From: Artemia franciscana | Lineage: Eukaryota > Arthropoda > Branchiopoda > Anostraca > Artemiidae | Length of the DNA: 64,000 bases | Assembly (NCBI RefSeq): GCF_032884065.1 | Contig: NC_088873.1 | Coordinates: forward strand, 32,336,227 to 32,400,226 | Direction: 5' to 3' | Part shown: positions 21,301 through 33,446 of the stretch, one piece after another | Numbering within the stretch: position 1 is the first letter of the stretch | Layout of the letters: each line of letters starts with the position of its first letter | The notes under the pieces: generated by a model | What the model was told of the DNA's origin: nothing | Databases searched by the model: none | Seen by the model: only the letters and a program-made list of their open reading frames with translations | Made by a program: the position numbers and the translations under genes

Positions 21301-22598
21301 TAGTCTTTCATCTCTTTTCTCTCGACAAGCCGAAGTCTCGTTTGAGTTTTTTTTGTTAGTTTTATCTCTCTTTGTTGTCATGGCTGGCCAGTTCGGCTTA
21401 AGAACTTTCATAGATACAATAAGAACCCATAGACCTTTGGGAGCCAGGTTGGTGATTACCAGGATTGGTGATGCCTGGTTAAATAAAGCACCCCCCTCCA
21501 TACTGAAATATAAGCAGAAAAGTTGAATCAAAGTTAAATTTTATCGAATTGGGCAGCCGCCCCCACCCCAGCTGAGGTACTATGGGGGGTTGCCCTGGTT
21601 GTACCCATCCCTTTTGAATGGTTTTGAATACGTACAATAAGAGCCCTTAAACCTTTGGAAGCCGGCCTTTACCCCCCCTTCGGAAAATACTATTTTGTAT
21701 AATCTCCCCCTCCCCCTGTGGCTGGTTGGTTCCAATCACTTTCAACTTATAAAAATAATTAGAACTCTCAATTTCTGGTCTAATGAACACCCTCCAAAAT
21801 TTCTGTGACCATGAATGGGAGGTGTGTTTAAGGAAGGGGCAGTCTTCTTTAAAAACAATAAATTATGCTCATTTTAAGGTTTAATGTTGCTCTTTACTTC
21901 CGTCATAGCAGCGCATACAAGAAATATCCCCGAAAATCATAAGAGATTAAATATCAATTTTACATTTTGATGAGTTTTTAAAGGTTCCCCTCCCACCCGA
22001 AAAAATAAACCCCCTTGAACAAAAAAGTATTGGTTACGGCCCTTGAGAGTTGTATATCAATTTTTACCTCCACCCTCCCCTCGTCTCTCGCTTAGAACTA
22101 ATTATGTATTTGTCTGAAGCTTCAATGAGAGCTGGGTTGTTTTGGCATCAAAATACACCTTTTGAGGTATTTCATTCCCTCCCTAACTACAAAACGATCA
22201 GAGAACCCCATTATAGAAGTTTAATTGCCCTTCTCAAGTTTTTAATTTGTCCATTGCTTACAGATACTATTTGCTACTAAAAATACACGGACACTCTTAG
22301 TGGGTTTTTTCTGCAGGGGGAGGGAACATTGTCTAGGGGAATGTCCCATGGGGAAAAAATTTTGGGAAGAATTTTATTTCAAAGGGAATCAATTTGTCTA
22401 ACAAGATAATTCTGAAGGGTGCTAGATATAGTAAGATACCAAAGGTAACGTTTGGTAAGATTCCAAAAAGTGAACGTTTCAGTTCCCTAATTTTCTAAGC
22501 CTAACTGAGCCTTCAGATGAAAACTAATTGATTTTTTGGGACTTCTTGTCTAATGCTTCTTAGTAACCACGGATATATACAGTCTATGCCTTTATTAT

Positions 22599-23405
22599 CA
22601 GTCTATATATTTACAGTCTAGACATATACAATGACAGATCGTACTGGGAAGCTCATAACTTTGGAAACTGTCACCGAAGAAAGAGACCTTGGGGTCATTG
22701 TTGATGACAAAATGAAATTCCATAGTCACAGCAGATACCTAGCTGCAAAAGGCAACAGGTCCCTTGGTCTCATCAGACGTAATATCACCAGTAGATCTCC
22801 CAGGACAATCAGGAAGCTATATACAGGACTGGTCAGACCGCAACTTGAGTACGGAGTCTCTCTTGCCGTTCCCCACTATGTCGTGGACAAGAAGATCCTT
22901 GAGAGCGTTCAGCGGAGGGCTACAAAACTACCAACCAAATGTAAGAACCTCTCGTACCCTGAACGCCTCAAGAAACTCAAGCTCCCAACCCTGACGTACA
23001 GGAGGAAACGCGGAGATGCAATCCTGACCCACAAGCTGCTGGAGAATGGTGTCACACCAGGGCTTTTTAATAAGTCGCTCTCTAGCCACACCCGGGGCCA
23101 CACCAAGAAGCTCCAGCAACAAAGAAGCTCACGGAGAGAACGTTCCAACTTCTTCTCAACTCGTGCTGTTCCACTGTGGAATTCCCTTAGTGAAGAAACA
23201 GTTCAGTCCAAAACTGTTGACAACTTCAAAAAAGCAATTGACCGAGACTGGGCAGCGATGGAGTGGAAACTACACTGGGAGGCCAGTGGATCTACTCAAC
23301 GGAACTAGACAACGCACTTCCACCTCCATCACTCAACCGGCGAATCTACAGGATGTTCACCCAACCTTATTCGCCGGCCAGTGCGATTTAAGGTAATTTA
23401 AGGTA
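22599..23405 (+). mobile_element. CR1/L2-like LINE, 5'-truncated insertion
   Basis: Interrupts sequence that is continuous in unit 1 (TTTATTATTGGTT near 2,710). It carries an open 225-codon C-terminal reverse-transcriptase segment and ends in a short repeated tail (TTTAAGGTAA twice, 23,387-23,405), as CR1/L2-type elements do. A 5-bp ATTAT may be shared by both flanks, but the left junction carries extra filler (about 22,599-22,625). Confidence 0.8.
22631..23308 (+). CDS. C-terminal part of a CR1/L2-clade reverse transcriptase
   Basis: Open for 225 codons to a TAG. It reads ERDLGVIVDDKMKFHSH, NRSLGLIRRN, LYTGLVRPQLEYG, ESVQRRATKL, CKNLSYPERLKKLKLPTL, YRRKRGDAILTHKLL, then NFFSTRAVPLWNSL near the end. 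This is the thumb and post-palm region following the catalytic palm in CR1/L2-type elements. The catalytic YADD and the endonuclease are missing, so the piece cannot work alone. The frame carries no stop, which suggests a fairly recent insertion. The first ATG is not a biological start, since the true ORF began far upstream. Confidence 0.85.
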   Translation: MTDRTGKLITLETVTEERDLGVIVDDKMKFHSHSRYLAAKGNRSLGLIRRNITSRSPRTIRKLYTGLVRPQLEYGVSLAVPHYVVDKKILESVQRRATKLPTKCKNLSYPERLKKLKLPTLTYRRKRGDAILTHKLLENGVTPGLFNKSLSSHTRGHTKKLQQQRSSRRERSNFFSTRAVPLWNSLSEETVQSKTVDNFKKAIDRDWAAMEWKLHWEASGSTQRN

Positions 23406-23869
23406 ATTATTGGTTTTGAAGCAGGGGGAGAGTAGCAGTGATGTATTAAAATAAGTGTCAGTAATATTTTTGTGCAATAAGAAGTGAGTTGTCACCTTTC
23501 AGCATCCTTGTGCTTAACCACATTTTTCCAAGGAAAAATCTTGCCAGAAAATTTGATTCCCGCTGAGAATTTCCCTGGACAATTCCGCCGTAACATTCTC
23601 TCCATATGTAAAATTGTGCATGCAAAGAGGGAGAAAGATAAATAAATCGAATTGAGTTGAAGAATTCAGGGTAATTCTTCCAAAAAAGCTTATTTACTTT
23701 GAAAATTCATCCAGGTAATCCCCGCCTCCCGTAGAAAAATCCCCCATGAAAAATGACCGTATGTTTCCCGATAACAGATGATGATCCGTAAACAATGCAC
23801 AAACTACAAAAATTAAAAAGGCACTTAAACTTCTACACTGGGGTTTTCTGATAGTTTTGTAACTGGAAC

Positions 23870-24391
23870 ATAGCAGCCACTTGGTTGCCAGCATTGGCGA
23901 TAACAAGATTGTTCAGATGACTTTTAGAATTTGCGCGGGAAAAGCTAATAGATTCGCCATAACATAAAGGTGTTCTGTCAGTGGAGAATCCAAAGATGGG
24001 GTGATTTTTTTTTCTTTTTTATTATTTTTTTTATTTTATCTTTTTTATAATTTTGATGCTTAAGAAGCCGTCGCTGATATTTCATAAATTCTGTCATGAT
24101 AACCTTGAACATTTCGTTTTAAAAGTTGCTTTGAATTTTCAGTCTGAACGAATATATAGGGGAAAAGGGCATAGCGGTTATTCTCCTCACTTATCATAGG
24201 TGGTGCTATGAATACGTCATGAATGTCCGCATTTTACATACGTTTCACTCAACTTTTATTTATTGTGTCATCACTGAATTTTACGTTTGTCGCAAAGATT
24301 TCCCCTGAAAAGATAGGTGTGGGAACATCTCTTCTCTTCGCCTGTACATTGATGCTATGCATTTGTTTGTCTTTATGGAAATCTATTGTAG
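23870..24391 (+). other. Intron block preceding KH exon A, unit 2
   Basis: Matches 6220-6722 of unit 1 (CCAGCATTGGCGATAACAAG, AAGAAGCCGTCGCTGATAT) and ends in CTATTGTAG, an acceptor one base different from unit 1. Confidence 0.7.
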
Positions 24392-24646
24392 GACTCCTCG
24401 GGGTCAAGTGAAAAAATTAGAATCGACGCGACCTTTGTTGCCAGAGTTATTGGAAGAGGTGGCGCCAAGATTTGTGAGCTTCAGGATAAATCAGGCTGTC
24501 GAATCCAAATTCTCAAGGAAGAAAGTGATGAACATGATTCGGTAATCTCAATATCGGGTAGCAATATTGAAGAAGCTAAGCGATTAATTATGGAGATTGT
24601 TGAACCTTTTGATGCGCAGAAAAATATGTAAAATTTAAATATTGCG
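24392..24646 (+). pseudogene. KH-domain exon A, unit 2, with premature stop
   Basis: Same 255-bp length, phase and donor (GTAAGT) as 6723-6977, and the same KH core with GRGG. Two changes stand out. Arg in the helix after the loop is Cys here (AKICELQ), and ATT-CAA of unit 1 is ATG-TAA, which puts a stop at 24,629-24,631, five codons before the donor. If spliced to exon B2 the message would stop after the first KH domain. It is either a decaying copy or a gene now encoding a single-KH protein; the disrupted exon B2 favours decay. Confidence 0.75.
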
Positions 24647-27563
24647 GTAAGTTTCTCGTCCTTCTCTTCTCATAGCTGATATAGAGTATCTAAAGTTAAG
24701 GAGTGAGGGGGGTACTAAACCTTTACGTTGAACATTGCTGCTCATGTATGAGCATCTCAAGGAATATTTGCCTTTGCTAGTCATAACGTAATGGTAAGCG
24801 TAGACTATTTCATCTTAACTGGAAAGCTTCAGTTTGACAATCCGAAAGCTGTTACATCGAAGACAATTACCAGGCCTGGCAAGAATGGAAAATTGCAATT
24901 TAGGTTTTGATTGTTTGTAATGGCACGTTTTCTCTGAAGAGAGGATTTTTTAAGTACTTTTCCTATTATGCACCAAGTCTTGTAATATTGAAAGCTTCAC
25001 TATCATATAATTTTAAAAAGAGGAAATGAGGATGAATGATAGATTTTGAAAAAAGAATTTTTTTTCTAAATATCTCCATATCAAAGTGATACGTCATAAA
25101 AAAAAGAGCAGACAGTCTCTTTCGTTATGCTCAGCTCAGGGAGATAGAAAATAAGTCAGTTTATTAAAGAAACTGTCATGTCGCCTTTGAATAGCCGCAG
25201 ACGAGCTAGGTCTAATAATTATTGTTCTTATTTAAAGGCAATAATGGATTTTGGTATTTCTGATGTCTTATGCCTTCGAAATAAGTTCGTTTTCATTTTG
25301 TTTATAACTTGTCTCATTTTTAGTTTGAAGTTTTCTAAATATCACCGTATTTACTTAAAAAAGAAAACAAAATCTAAATATCTTCATATCAAAGATATAA
25401 GTTATAAAAAAAAGTGAAAACTGATACATTTATTATTGTATTGTTGCAAAATACCTGTAAAATTGTGTTTTTTTTTTATTCTACGCTAAATTACTAAATA
25501 GATATTCAGGTGAAGGTGTGGAAAGTAATAATGGGGTTCACTCTTTTTTGTTTATTAAAAATATAGGAGAACCGGACATGAAAAAAATGAGGGTTTTGTT
25601 GATGTTTTTGTTTGGGGGTAAGAACTAGTGAAAACTATATTTGTCTGTTTGTTTCTACGTGCTTTCTTTATTAATAAAGTTATTGTCGAGATGCTACGTT
25701 TAATCCATAATTGTAACCTTCATATTTATTGTTATGTTGCTATGAACTGCATGTGGCTTTTGGTAGTCTTGTTTCTGCTGAGATTAAATTTTTTTATTAA
25801 ATAGTTAGCAATAAGACAAATTGTTACACGTACATTTTTGGGATGGATCTAGGAGAACTCGATCCTTTACCACGCCACTAATTTTAGATTTGATCTAGAA
25901 AAATTATTTTATGTGTATACTATTAAGTTCCTTTTCTAATAAGGGTTTTGCTGTTGTTTTTGTTTTGGGGGTAAGAACTAGTGAAAATTATATTTGTCTG
26001 TTTGTTTCTACTTCCTTTCTTTATTATTAAAATTATTCTTAGGGTTTAATCCACAGTTGTAACCACCATATTTATTGTTATGTTGCTCGAAACCGCACGT
26101 AGCTTTTGGCAATCTTGTTTCTACTAAGATTACATTTTTGTTAGTTCAGTAGCTAACAAATAAGACACAATAATATAAGATACAGTAATATCTTGCCTGT
26201 ACATTTTTTGTACAATCTGTTAGCTGAACCACAGCCCCTACAGTTTCCTGAGATAGGGTTCTAAAAAATGAAGTATTAGTATTCAGGCACGAAACAGTGC
26301 TTTAGCTAACAGATTTTTAAATGACATAAATATTAAAAAACTCAGAAAAAGTTGAACACTTCATAAAATAAAGGGGTTTGAGCGAGTGAGACTTGCATCA
26401 CTTCAAGTCTGAAGTGATGAATCGGACAAATGCATCACTGGTATATTGGACTCTACTTAAGATATTAAAAAAAAAAAAAAAAAATATGGTGGACTTTAGG
26501 TACACATGGATTATAAAAACCTGTTCCATTATGATTTTAAAAAAAACTGTGGACTTTAGGTCAATAAAACAGACAGGAGAAAAGTGTATCGCCGATATTT
26601 GAAACTCTAGTTGTGACTAGGGACTTCATGCTACTGATTCCACAAGTTTTCCTCAGAGCAAACAAAATATATCTTTAAAAAAGAATCCTTACAAAAAAGT
26701 GAAACCTCAAAATATAAAACCCAAAGAACTACATATGGTAAAACTGCAAGAAAGAAAATCAAGGGTACTCAAAAACATAAAAAAAACATCATAAACTAGA
26801 AGAAATTGAGGAATAAGAATAGTATTTAGATAACAAATACAACAATAGATTGAATTACGTTTGTCCAATTCCGAGCAAGACTAGATATAAAAAAAGAATT
26901 AAATAACAAAACAATGTTTTTTTAGATGTGTCAGGAAATAACCCTCTTTATTAGTACTGGTACCACCTTAACATTTACCTCCTGCTCTTGATTGCTGTAC
27001 TCGGGGATTTTTCGGAGGTGTTTTTCGTGTTTTAGCAACAGGTTCTATTTGAAAACATCATTATAAATTTAATATGAATACTGGTTTCTCATTTCTCTAT
27101 TTATTGCCAAATTCAAGGAAATATTACATTTCATTTACGTGGCCTCTTGCACATTGTATAATTAAGCTTCTTCAAACTCAACAAACATAAAGAAGTTCTG
27201 CCAGCACAGAACCAACGTTTGGGGAGATTTTTGTTTTCTTTTTTTTTACAATTTAGATGCTGAAGAAGCCGTCACTGATATTACATAAAGTCTATCATAA
27301 GGACCTGGAACATTTCGTTTAAAAAAAGTTCTTTTGAATATTCAGTCATATTGGGATGCTCTCCTTACGTATCATGTGTGCTATGAATGCGTCGTGAATG
27401 CCTGAATTTTGCATACATTTCAGTCTACTTTTATTTATCGTGTCATCGCTGAATTTTACGTTAGTCGCGAATATTTCCCCTGTCTTGATTTTATGGGAAC
27501 ACCCCCTCCTTTTGCCTGTACATAGATGCTATTATCCTTGATTTTTATCGAAATTTATTATAG
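24647..27563 (+). other. Intron between KH exons A and B, unit 2
   Basis: Alignable with 6978-9972. It lacks the LINE at 8417-8780, preserving the empty site near 26,375-26,400. It contains a diverged tandem duplication, about 25,590-25,800 repeated at 25,943-26,150 (AAGAACTAGTGAAAA, TATTTGTCTGTTTGTTTCTA). A poly-A run lies at about 26,466-26,484. Confidence 0.65.
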
Positions 27564-27724
27564 GATTCCTCGGAGTTAAGTGACAAAATTAAAATCGACC
27601 CGAGCTTTGTTGCCAGAATTATTGGAAGAGGTGGCGCCAAGATTCGTGAGCTTCAGGATAGATCGGGCTGCCGAATCCAAATTCTAAAAGAAGAAAGCGA
27701 TGAACGTGAGTCGGTAATTTCAAT
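27564..27724 (+). pseudogene. KH-domain exon B, unit 2, left half
   Basis: Starts after TATTATAG. It reads KIKIDPSFVARIIGRGGAKI, then RELQDRSGCRIQILKEESDE, and breaks after the codons for SVIS where a 2.7-kb element is inserted. Up to that point the reading frame is intact and almost identical to 9973 onward. Confidence 0.8.
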
Positions 27725-28469
27725 GGGTGTGTTCCTGGGACTTACTGTAGTAACCGAATGGTTACTATTTCCGTTCCTAGCGGGAAAATGGTTACTGCCC
27801 AACCCGCTGGGAACGAGAATAGTTACTGCCGGCAGTAACCGCAGTAAGTGATTTTCTTACCGTGCTCAAAAGAATGGTTAGCGCAGTAAGTACATAATTC
27901 GCCTTCTTCAACAAAAATCTCATTCAACAAAAAATAAATATGGACAAGAATGAAGTAATGGAATATCAAGTTATTTGCTTGGAAGAAGGTGGGACAGTGA
28001 TTTTGCAAAAGAAAGAGGGATCTGAGCCAGGTTAGTAAATCACCATATTTTGGGATCAACATTAAAGGACACCCTGAGTAGTAGGCTATCTATTAGCAAG
28101 GAGGTTAAATCAATGAAAAACTTATTATTTAATTTAAAGATTTCCATGTTTTCTGGCATAACCAGGCATAATTATCACCTTAAATTGCCATTTGGAATCA
28201 TTCTAAGGATTGACTTCTTCCAGGTAACATTGAGGCTCCATTAAATTGCCACATGGTAGCATTTTAAGCATTAACTCCTTTTAGGCTCTGTAAACAGGCC
28301 TAGGTGAAGTATTACAGATAAGTTGAGGATTTATGGGCTGCCAAATCATTATTTTGAGACTGTCTTTAATCCTATTGAAGAAGTAGGCTAGGGTAGACTA
28401 TTCAGAGTCTATTCCAAAGGATGGTAATTTTATCCAGTAAAATTCTAGTTGATTAACTTCTTGCTATCA

Positions 28470-28600
28470 CTGAAAGGGGTTAGGTAAGGAAAATGAAACT
28501 TTCAGGGATGGGTCTACAGGCTAAAGTATGTCCTGGGAAGGTATTTCAAAGTACACATCTCTACTCATTCTTGCTCTAGAGGGCCCTGATCTTTAATAAC
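28470..28600 (+). repeat. Dispersed repeat (also at 37.9 and 38.1 kb)
   Basis: Landmarks: GGTTAGGTAAGGAAAATGAA, ACTTTCAGGGATGGGTCTA, CCTGGGAAGGTA, CTAGAGGGCCCTGA. Diverged copies lie at about 37,915-38,010 and 38,125-38,245, all on the same strand. Confidence 0.7.
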
Positions 28601-29629
28601 CTTCAAAAATATATATAGCTGAAGTTACATGTTTCCCATTGATTCTGCCAATCTATCCCTCAACCTTTAACTCCCTGTTAATTGAAGCAACTGTAACAAA
28701 GCAAGAATGGGGGAAAAGGTAACAGGTGACAGAATACATTGGAACTACATAATTTTGGCTATATATTTGCACATTAGGCAGGTTGGAGGTAAATTATAGT
28801 ATAGAGATGCATGCTTTTCATTTGGTATGTAGGCTAAGTAGAAGGTCACTTGTACCTGATGCTGTCCGTGTTGTTTTTAGTTGGATGGGAAACATCCAAA
28901 GAAAGTTTCCTTTGAAAAGGAAAGGTGAGAATGCCCAAAAGTGAGATTGAATTTGTCAAAGCTTGGAGGTTTACCCCTTCAGTCTGTTTAAAGGAAAATG
29001 GATTCATAATTGAAGCTTTGTTCATTTCAATCTTAAGGGTGACCTATATTTGTGACAATTCATTAAATGGTTGTAAAGGGGTACTTTTGTTTATTCATTT
29101 GTCTTCTTTGTTTTCTAACAGTTTTTTTAATCTTTAAATTGATATCCATTTCTTACAAATTTTTATTGATACCAGAGGTTCATTTGCAAGTTTTCACCTA
29201 CTTTGTAATCCCTGGTCTCACAATTACATTTAAATTTACTGAAGCTAGGAAACATAGAGCTACTATCTATTTAAAGAAAATCAATGGATATAAGTAGGTT
29301 TTATTGTATTTAAGCCCTAGGGGCCATGGCAATTAAAGACAAATTAAAGAAGATTAACTTTAAAATACTGAACATTAAATAAGCATGATAGTCACAAAGA
29401 AAAACAAATAACAAAATTATACTTCTGTGTTCAGTTGCCAACCTGAGCAACAGTCATAAATTTTTTAAATCTAGCAGATCATTCACCCCAATTACATTCA
29501 CAAGCTATCTCTCATGACCCACACTCTTGTCCATACATCCATATTTCAGGGAATAGAAGGACCATCATACTGGTATTCTTCATTTTTACTTATATTTAAT
29601 GGGTTTGAAAGGAAGTTTCTATGGCTAAG

Positions 29630-29905
29630 TCAGTAGGCCAGTAAAGGACGTGGTGGTCCTTTAGCCAGGTAGTGCAATAGGAAGCTAAGGACCAGCCAGC
29701 CTATGCTCTTGCATGCCCTTCCTTCTTGTAAGTCCCTAGATTTCCATCTGTACTCATTTAAAGTTTGGCCAATTCTAGCTGAGGTTAGTCATATCACCAA
29801 GCCCTATCCAAAACAAAATAAACTGACAATGCCAGGAATTAAACCTGTACCCCTTGGACAAAGCATTCCAGCCCAGAGCGCCTACCACTTAGCAAGGAAC
29901 ACAAA
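29630..29905 (-). mobile_element. tRNA-derived SINE candidate
   Basis: On the minus strand from about 29,903: a tRNA-like head with an A-box-like TTGCTAAGTGGTAGG and a B-box-like GGTTTAATTCC about 45 bp further on, spaced as in a tRNA gene, then non-tRNA sequence. A tRNA-derived SINE uses this internal RNA polymerase III promoter. No clear tail or target duplication was identified, so limits are approximate. Confidence 0.5.
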
Positions 29906-30431
29906 TTTGACCAGAGAACAATAATTATTTAAAAAAAGTAGAATATTGAAAAAAAACTTGCTATAGTTGTCCCACTACTATCCTGTAAATGCTATAGGCC
30001 TTTTTATTTAGACAAATCAATTTAAGACAGGTATCAACAAAACTCCATCAGGGATTGTATATGCTTAAGATACAATCAAGCTATTTGAATGCTTAGTTTT
30101 GTGATATTCTAGTCTTGAAATAATAAAAAAAGAGAAAAAGTATATAATCTATTTATTTTTCACCAGCTCATTTGAGCAAAATCATTTGTGACAGCCAAAT
30201 GCCCATGGTTGGCTTAGAATCTCTCTAAATGCTCTGAAACAGAAGGAATAAAAAAATTATACTAATCAGCATTAAACTGTCCCTTAAATTAAAACACGTG
30301 CATTTAATTCGAAAATACGCTACTGCTAGTCAGCTTACTGTGCCGTTCCCACTGGCTCTACTGCAGTTAAAAATGGGCAGTTACCGCGCAGTAACTGCAG
30401 TTACTGAAAAACCGTCAGCTGGAACACACCC

Positions 30432-30543
30432 AATATCGGGTAGCAATATTGAAGAAGCTAAGCGATTAATTCTGGAGATTGTTGAGCCTTTTGATGTCCA
30501 GATCCAGAAGAATATAGCAAATCTTAAGTTAGCTTTAGAGTAA
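30432..30543 (+). pseudogene. KH-domain exon B, unit 2, right half
   Basis: Resumes after the transposon and reads ISGSNIEEAKRLILEIVEPF, then a tail ending NLKLALE and TAA at 30,541-30,543. Compared with unit 1 the stop is earlier (GAG-TAA against GAG-AAA), and a second in-frame TAA lies where unit 1 stops. Together with 27,564-27,724 it forms one interrupted exon. Confidence 0.8.
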
Positions 30544-30689
30544 ATTCAAGATTGGTGCCAATTAAAACAAATATTTGGTGTCCTATTGGATTAAAGAAAC
30601 ATGTTACCATCTTTAGTTTATTTACCTAAATAAAACAAATATATTTTCGTAAGGTTTATTCTTTATAATTTTGAAACCTTAAAACAAAA

Positions 30690-31305
<616 letters not shown>

Positions 31306-32585
31306 ATATATAGTCTAACTCAGGGGTCACAGAGCTGTATTTTCTTATGACGAAAACGTCTCACGTATAGTGAATACAGCAGAAAGGCAGAGCTTTTGAT
31401 TAGATCGGTTCATCCTATCTGTTAAAATACAAAGAGCAAATTTAGTAATCGAAAATCGGGGAGAATGAAATTTCATAGGGAAAATAAAAACGGTCGTTTT
31501 TGCGCAAAAATAGAGGTTTGTGAACCTGGGACAAGGCAAAAGATTTGAGTTTACCATTGTACCAAATTGACCACACTAATTGTCCTGTAGTAGCACAGTG
31601 GATTCGACCTTAGTTTGGCAATACGAGACTCAGAGAACGAACCTTGCTGTAGTACACGCTGCAGGGCCGAAGCAGGAGCCTTACTAGTCAAGAAGTGCTG
31701 TTAATCCGTTATTTACTGCCACACTAATTCTAAACCTGATCAGATCCAAACTATCCAATCAATTGAAGCACCTAATTGTGGTGCTTTGAAGAATCCGTAA
31801 AGAAAATTCAATAGCATATTCATAGAGAATGGGTACCAATGGGATCATTACTTGCTAAAACTGTTTTGCTAGAAAATCACAAGCCAGTAATATAGATGGA
31901 AGAAAATTGGTAACTAACCATTGTCGATGCACTAGCCCTTTTCCAAAAGGCCCAGAAATACAAAATCATAAAAAGGAAAAAATAACATAAAATATTCATG
32001 ATTTTTATACACTAATGAAAAATAAAAGAATTAAACAATCCCTGAAGCATAACTAGCCCTTTTCCAAGAGCCCCAGAAATATAAATCCATAAAAAGGAAA
32101 AAACAACATAAAATATTTATGATTTTTATACCTTAAAGAAAAATAAAAGAACAAAACAATCCCTAAAGCATAACCCCTTGGAACCAATTTGAAAAATCAA
32201 CTCGTAGAACTCAAAAATGGTTTAATTGATAACATCTCTAAGGAGCACATAGAACCCCATTGCTCCTTTTATATAGAGAAGCACCATAGTCCATGATTCT
32301 TAACTTGTTTTATATTTGCTGGATTTCGTTGGGTACCTGAATTAACAAGCCGCTACAACAAATTTAAATGACTTTGGATCCCCAAATTTGAAAATAGTTA
32401 TCCAAATTATAGACTCAACGACCACCGGCCGGGGCAACTAAGACATTTCCTCCCCAAAACTCATACACTTTAGCACTTGCCGTTGACTAAGTCCAAATAC
32501 AGACACAAGTGATCAAATTCAAAATCAAGCAAGAACACAGCGCAAACAAAAAATCCTGTGCGTCATTGGTTATATAGAGCCACTA
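31306..32585. other. Mostly unrecognised, with a 2-copy tandem repeat
   Basis: About 31,930-32,048 is repeated once at 32,049-32,172 (119-124 bp unit, CTAGCCCTTTTCCAA, GGAAAAAA-AACATAAAATAT). 31,585-31,670 resembles a degraded tRNA-derived SINE head (A-box-like TAGCACAGTGG) without a good B box. No gene seen. Confidence 0.5.
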
Positions 32586-32700
32586 CTGCTGACAACTCAC
32601 CATAACACCAAGCCGCCTAAGGTCAACACAGCTGGGCACGTTCCTCCTCCCTTCCAATTTATTTAAAGCCTTGCTGTTTACACCCTCCCTGGAGGGTGTT
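32586..32700 (-). mobile_element. RTE-like 3' fragment
   Basis: Matches the 3' coding end of the 11.96-15.81 kb element (AACACCAAGCCGCCTAAGGT against AACACCAAGCCGCCTGAGGC). About 100 bp, 5'-truncated. Confidence 0.75.
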
Positions 32701-32704
32701 TAGT

Positions 32705-33446
32705 TTGAAGTTGGCAACCAACGCCCTATCCAAGCCTACCATTCCCTGAAACACACCCGATCAGAATTTTAAGAGAGCTGGTTTGTTCAGCATTATTGAA
32801 AGGTCCAGTAATTGTATCTTTGGGGATGTTAACTTCCCCACTATTCTCAGGGCAAGGGCTTTAAGTTAACCAATTCGTTCATTGTTTACATATACCATAT
32901 GTTATTGAGAAAGATATGTATGTTTGAACTTGACTTCCCAAAAAAGACGAAATGTTTTGAGGTGAGCCTTTCTGAGAATGTTTAGGGAGTGTTGAGCTAA
33001 ATCAAAACATGTTATGTTTGTTCAGATTGTCAAAAGGTCGTAACTCAGGAATGACTGAGTATATTGATTTGGAACTTTCAGGAAATGATAAAGGGAGATG
33101 ATCAAAAAGAAAAAAATTGCATGTTATTGCTACTGCTACCACACTAGTTCATTTGCAATATTGAGGGAAAGTTTGAACCAAATCAAAAGACACTATGCGC
33201 ATGTACATTGTCAAGAGAGATTTAGGGATTAAGTTGGAACTTTCAGAAAATGCTGAAAGGGGAAGATAATATGACCAAAAGGTAATATGTACACGTTATA
33301 CTGCTATCACTGCTTCATTTACTACTACTACTTCTATTACAACTGCTTGTAAGGCTAAGAGCATTGATATGCAAATTTCAAGAAGTATATGGACATACAG
33401 GTTATCAAAAGGAAATATCAACAACTACTATAGTAATGGCTTATCG
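32705..33446. repeat. Diverged tandem array, holding the RTE empty site
   Basis: 32,710-32,890 is the uninterrupted equivalent of 11,880-11,963 joined to 15,808-15,900. In place of the RTE it has AGCATTATTGA. After that come units of about 200-250 bp with landmarks GAACTAAATCAAAA, GGAACTTTCAG and short CTACTGCTACC runs. Confidence 0.75.

Larger units (their letters stand above)
20291..21323 (+). mobile_element. Penelope-like element fragment 2 with inverted arms
   Basis: Inverted arms of about 270 bp (20,291-20,560 and 21,055-21,323) start with GAGAGAAAAGAGATGAAAG and end with its complement. Both arms include the CCACCACCAATAATAATA / TATTATTATTGGTGGTGG pair. Between them lies a broken GIY-YIG coding segment. 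The arms differ in sequence from those of the element at 5.07-5.73 kb but share the same hammerhead-like core, so these are two subfamilies. No reverse-transcriptase domain is left. Confidence 0.8.
27725..30431. mobile_element. 2.7-kb DNA transposon inside KH exon B2 (Harbinger-like)
   Basis: Terminal inverted repeats GGGTGTGTTCC (27,725-27,735) and GGAACACACCC (30,421-30,431). The flanking host AAT is present on both sides (27,722-27,724 and 30,432-30,434), giving a 3-bp target duplication. Removing the element and one AAT restores the exon frame exactly, as in unit 1. Subterminal regions on both sides are rich in GTTACTGC / GCAGTAAC motifs. No transposase frame is visible, so it is non-autonomous. 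A 3-bp duplication with GGG-starting termini suggests the PIF/Harbinger superfamily; AAT is not its usual TWA target, so the class is tentative. It carries a dispersed repeat (28,470-28,600) and a tRNA-derived SINE. Confidence 0.8.

Noticed and set aside
31585..31670. Possible tRNA gene or SINE head
   Set aside because: A-box-like TAGCACAGTGG is present but there is no acceptable B box or cloverleaf pairing; kept only as a remark.
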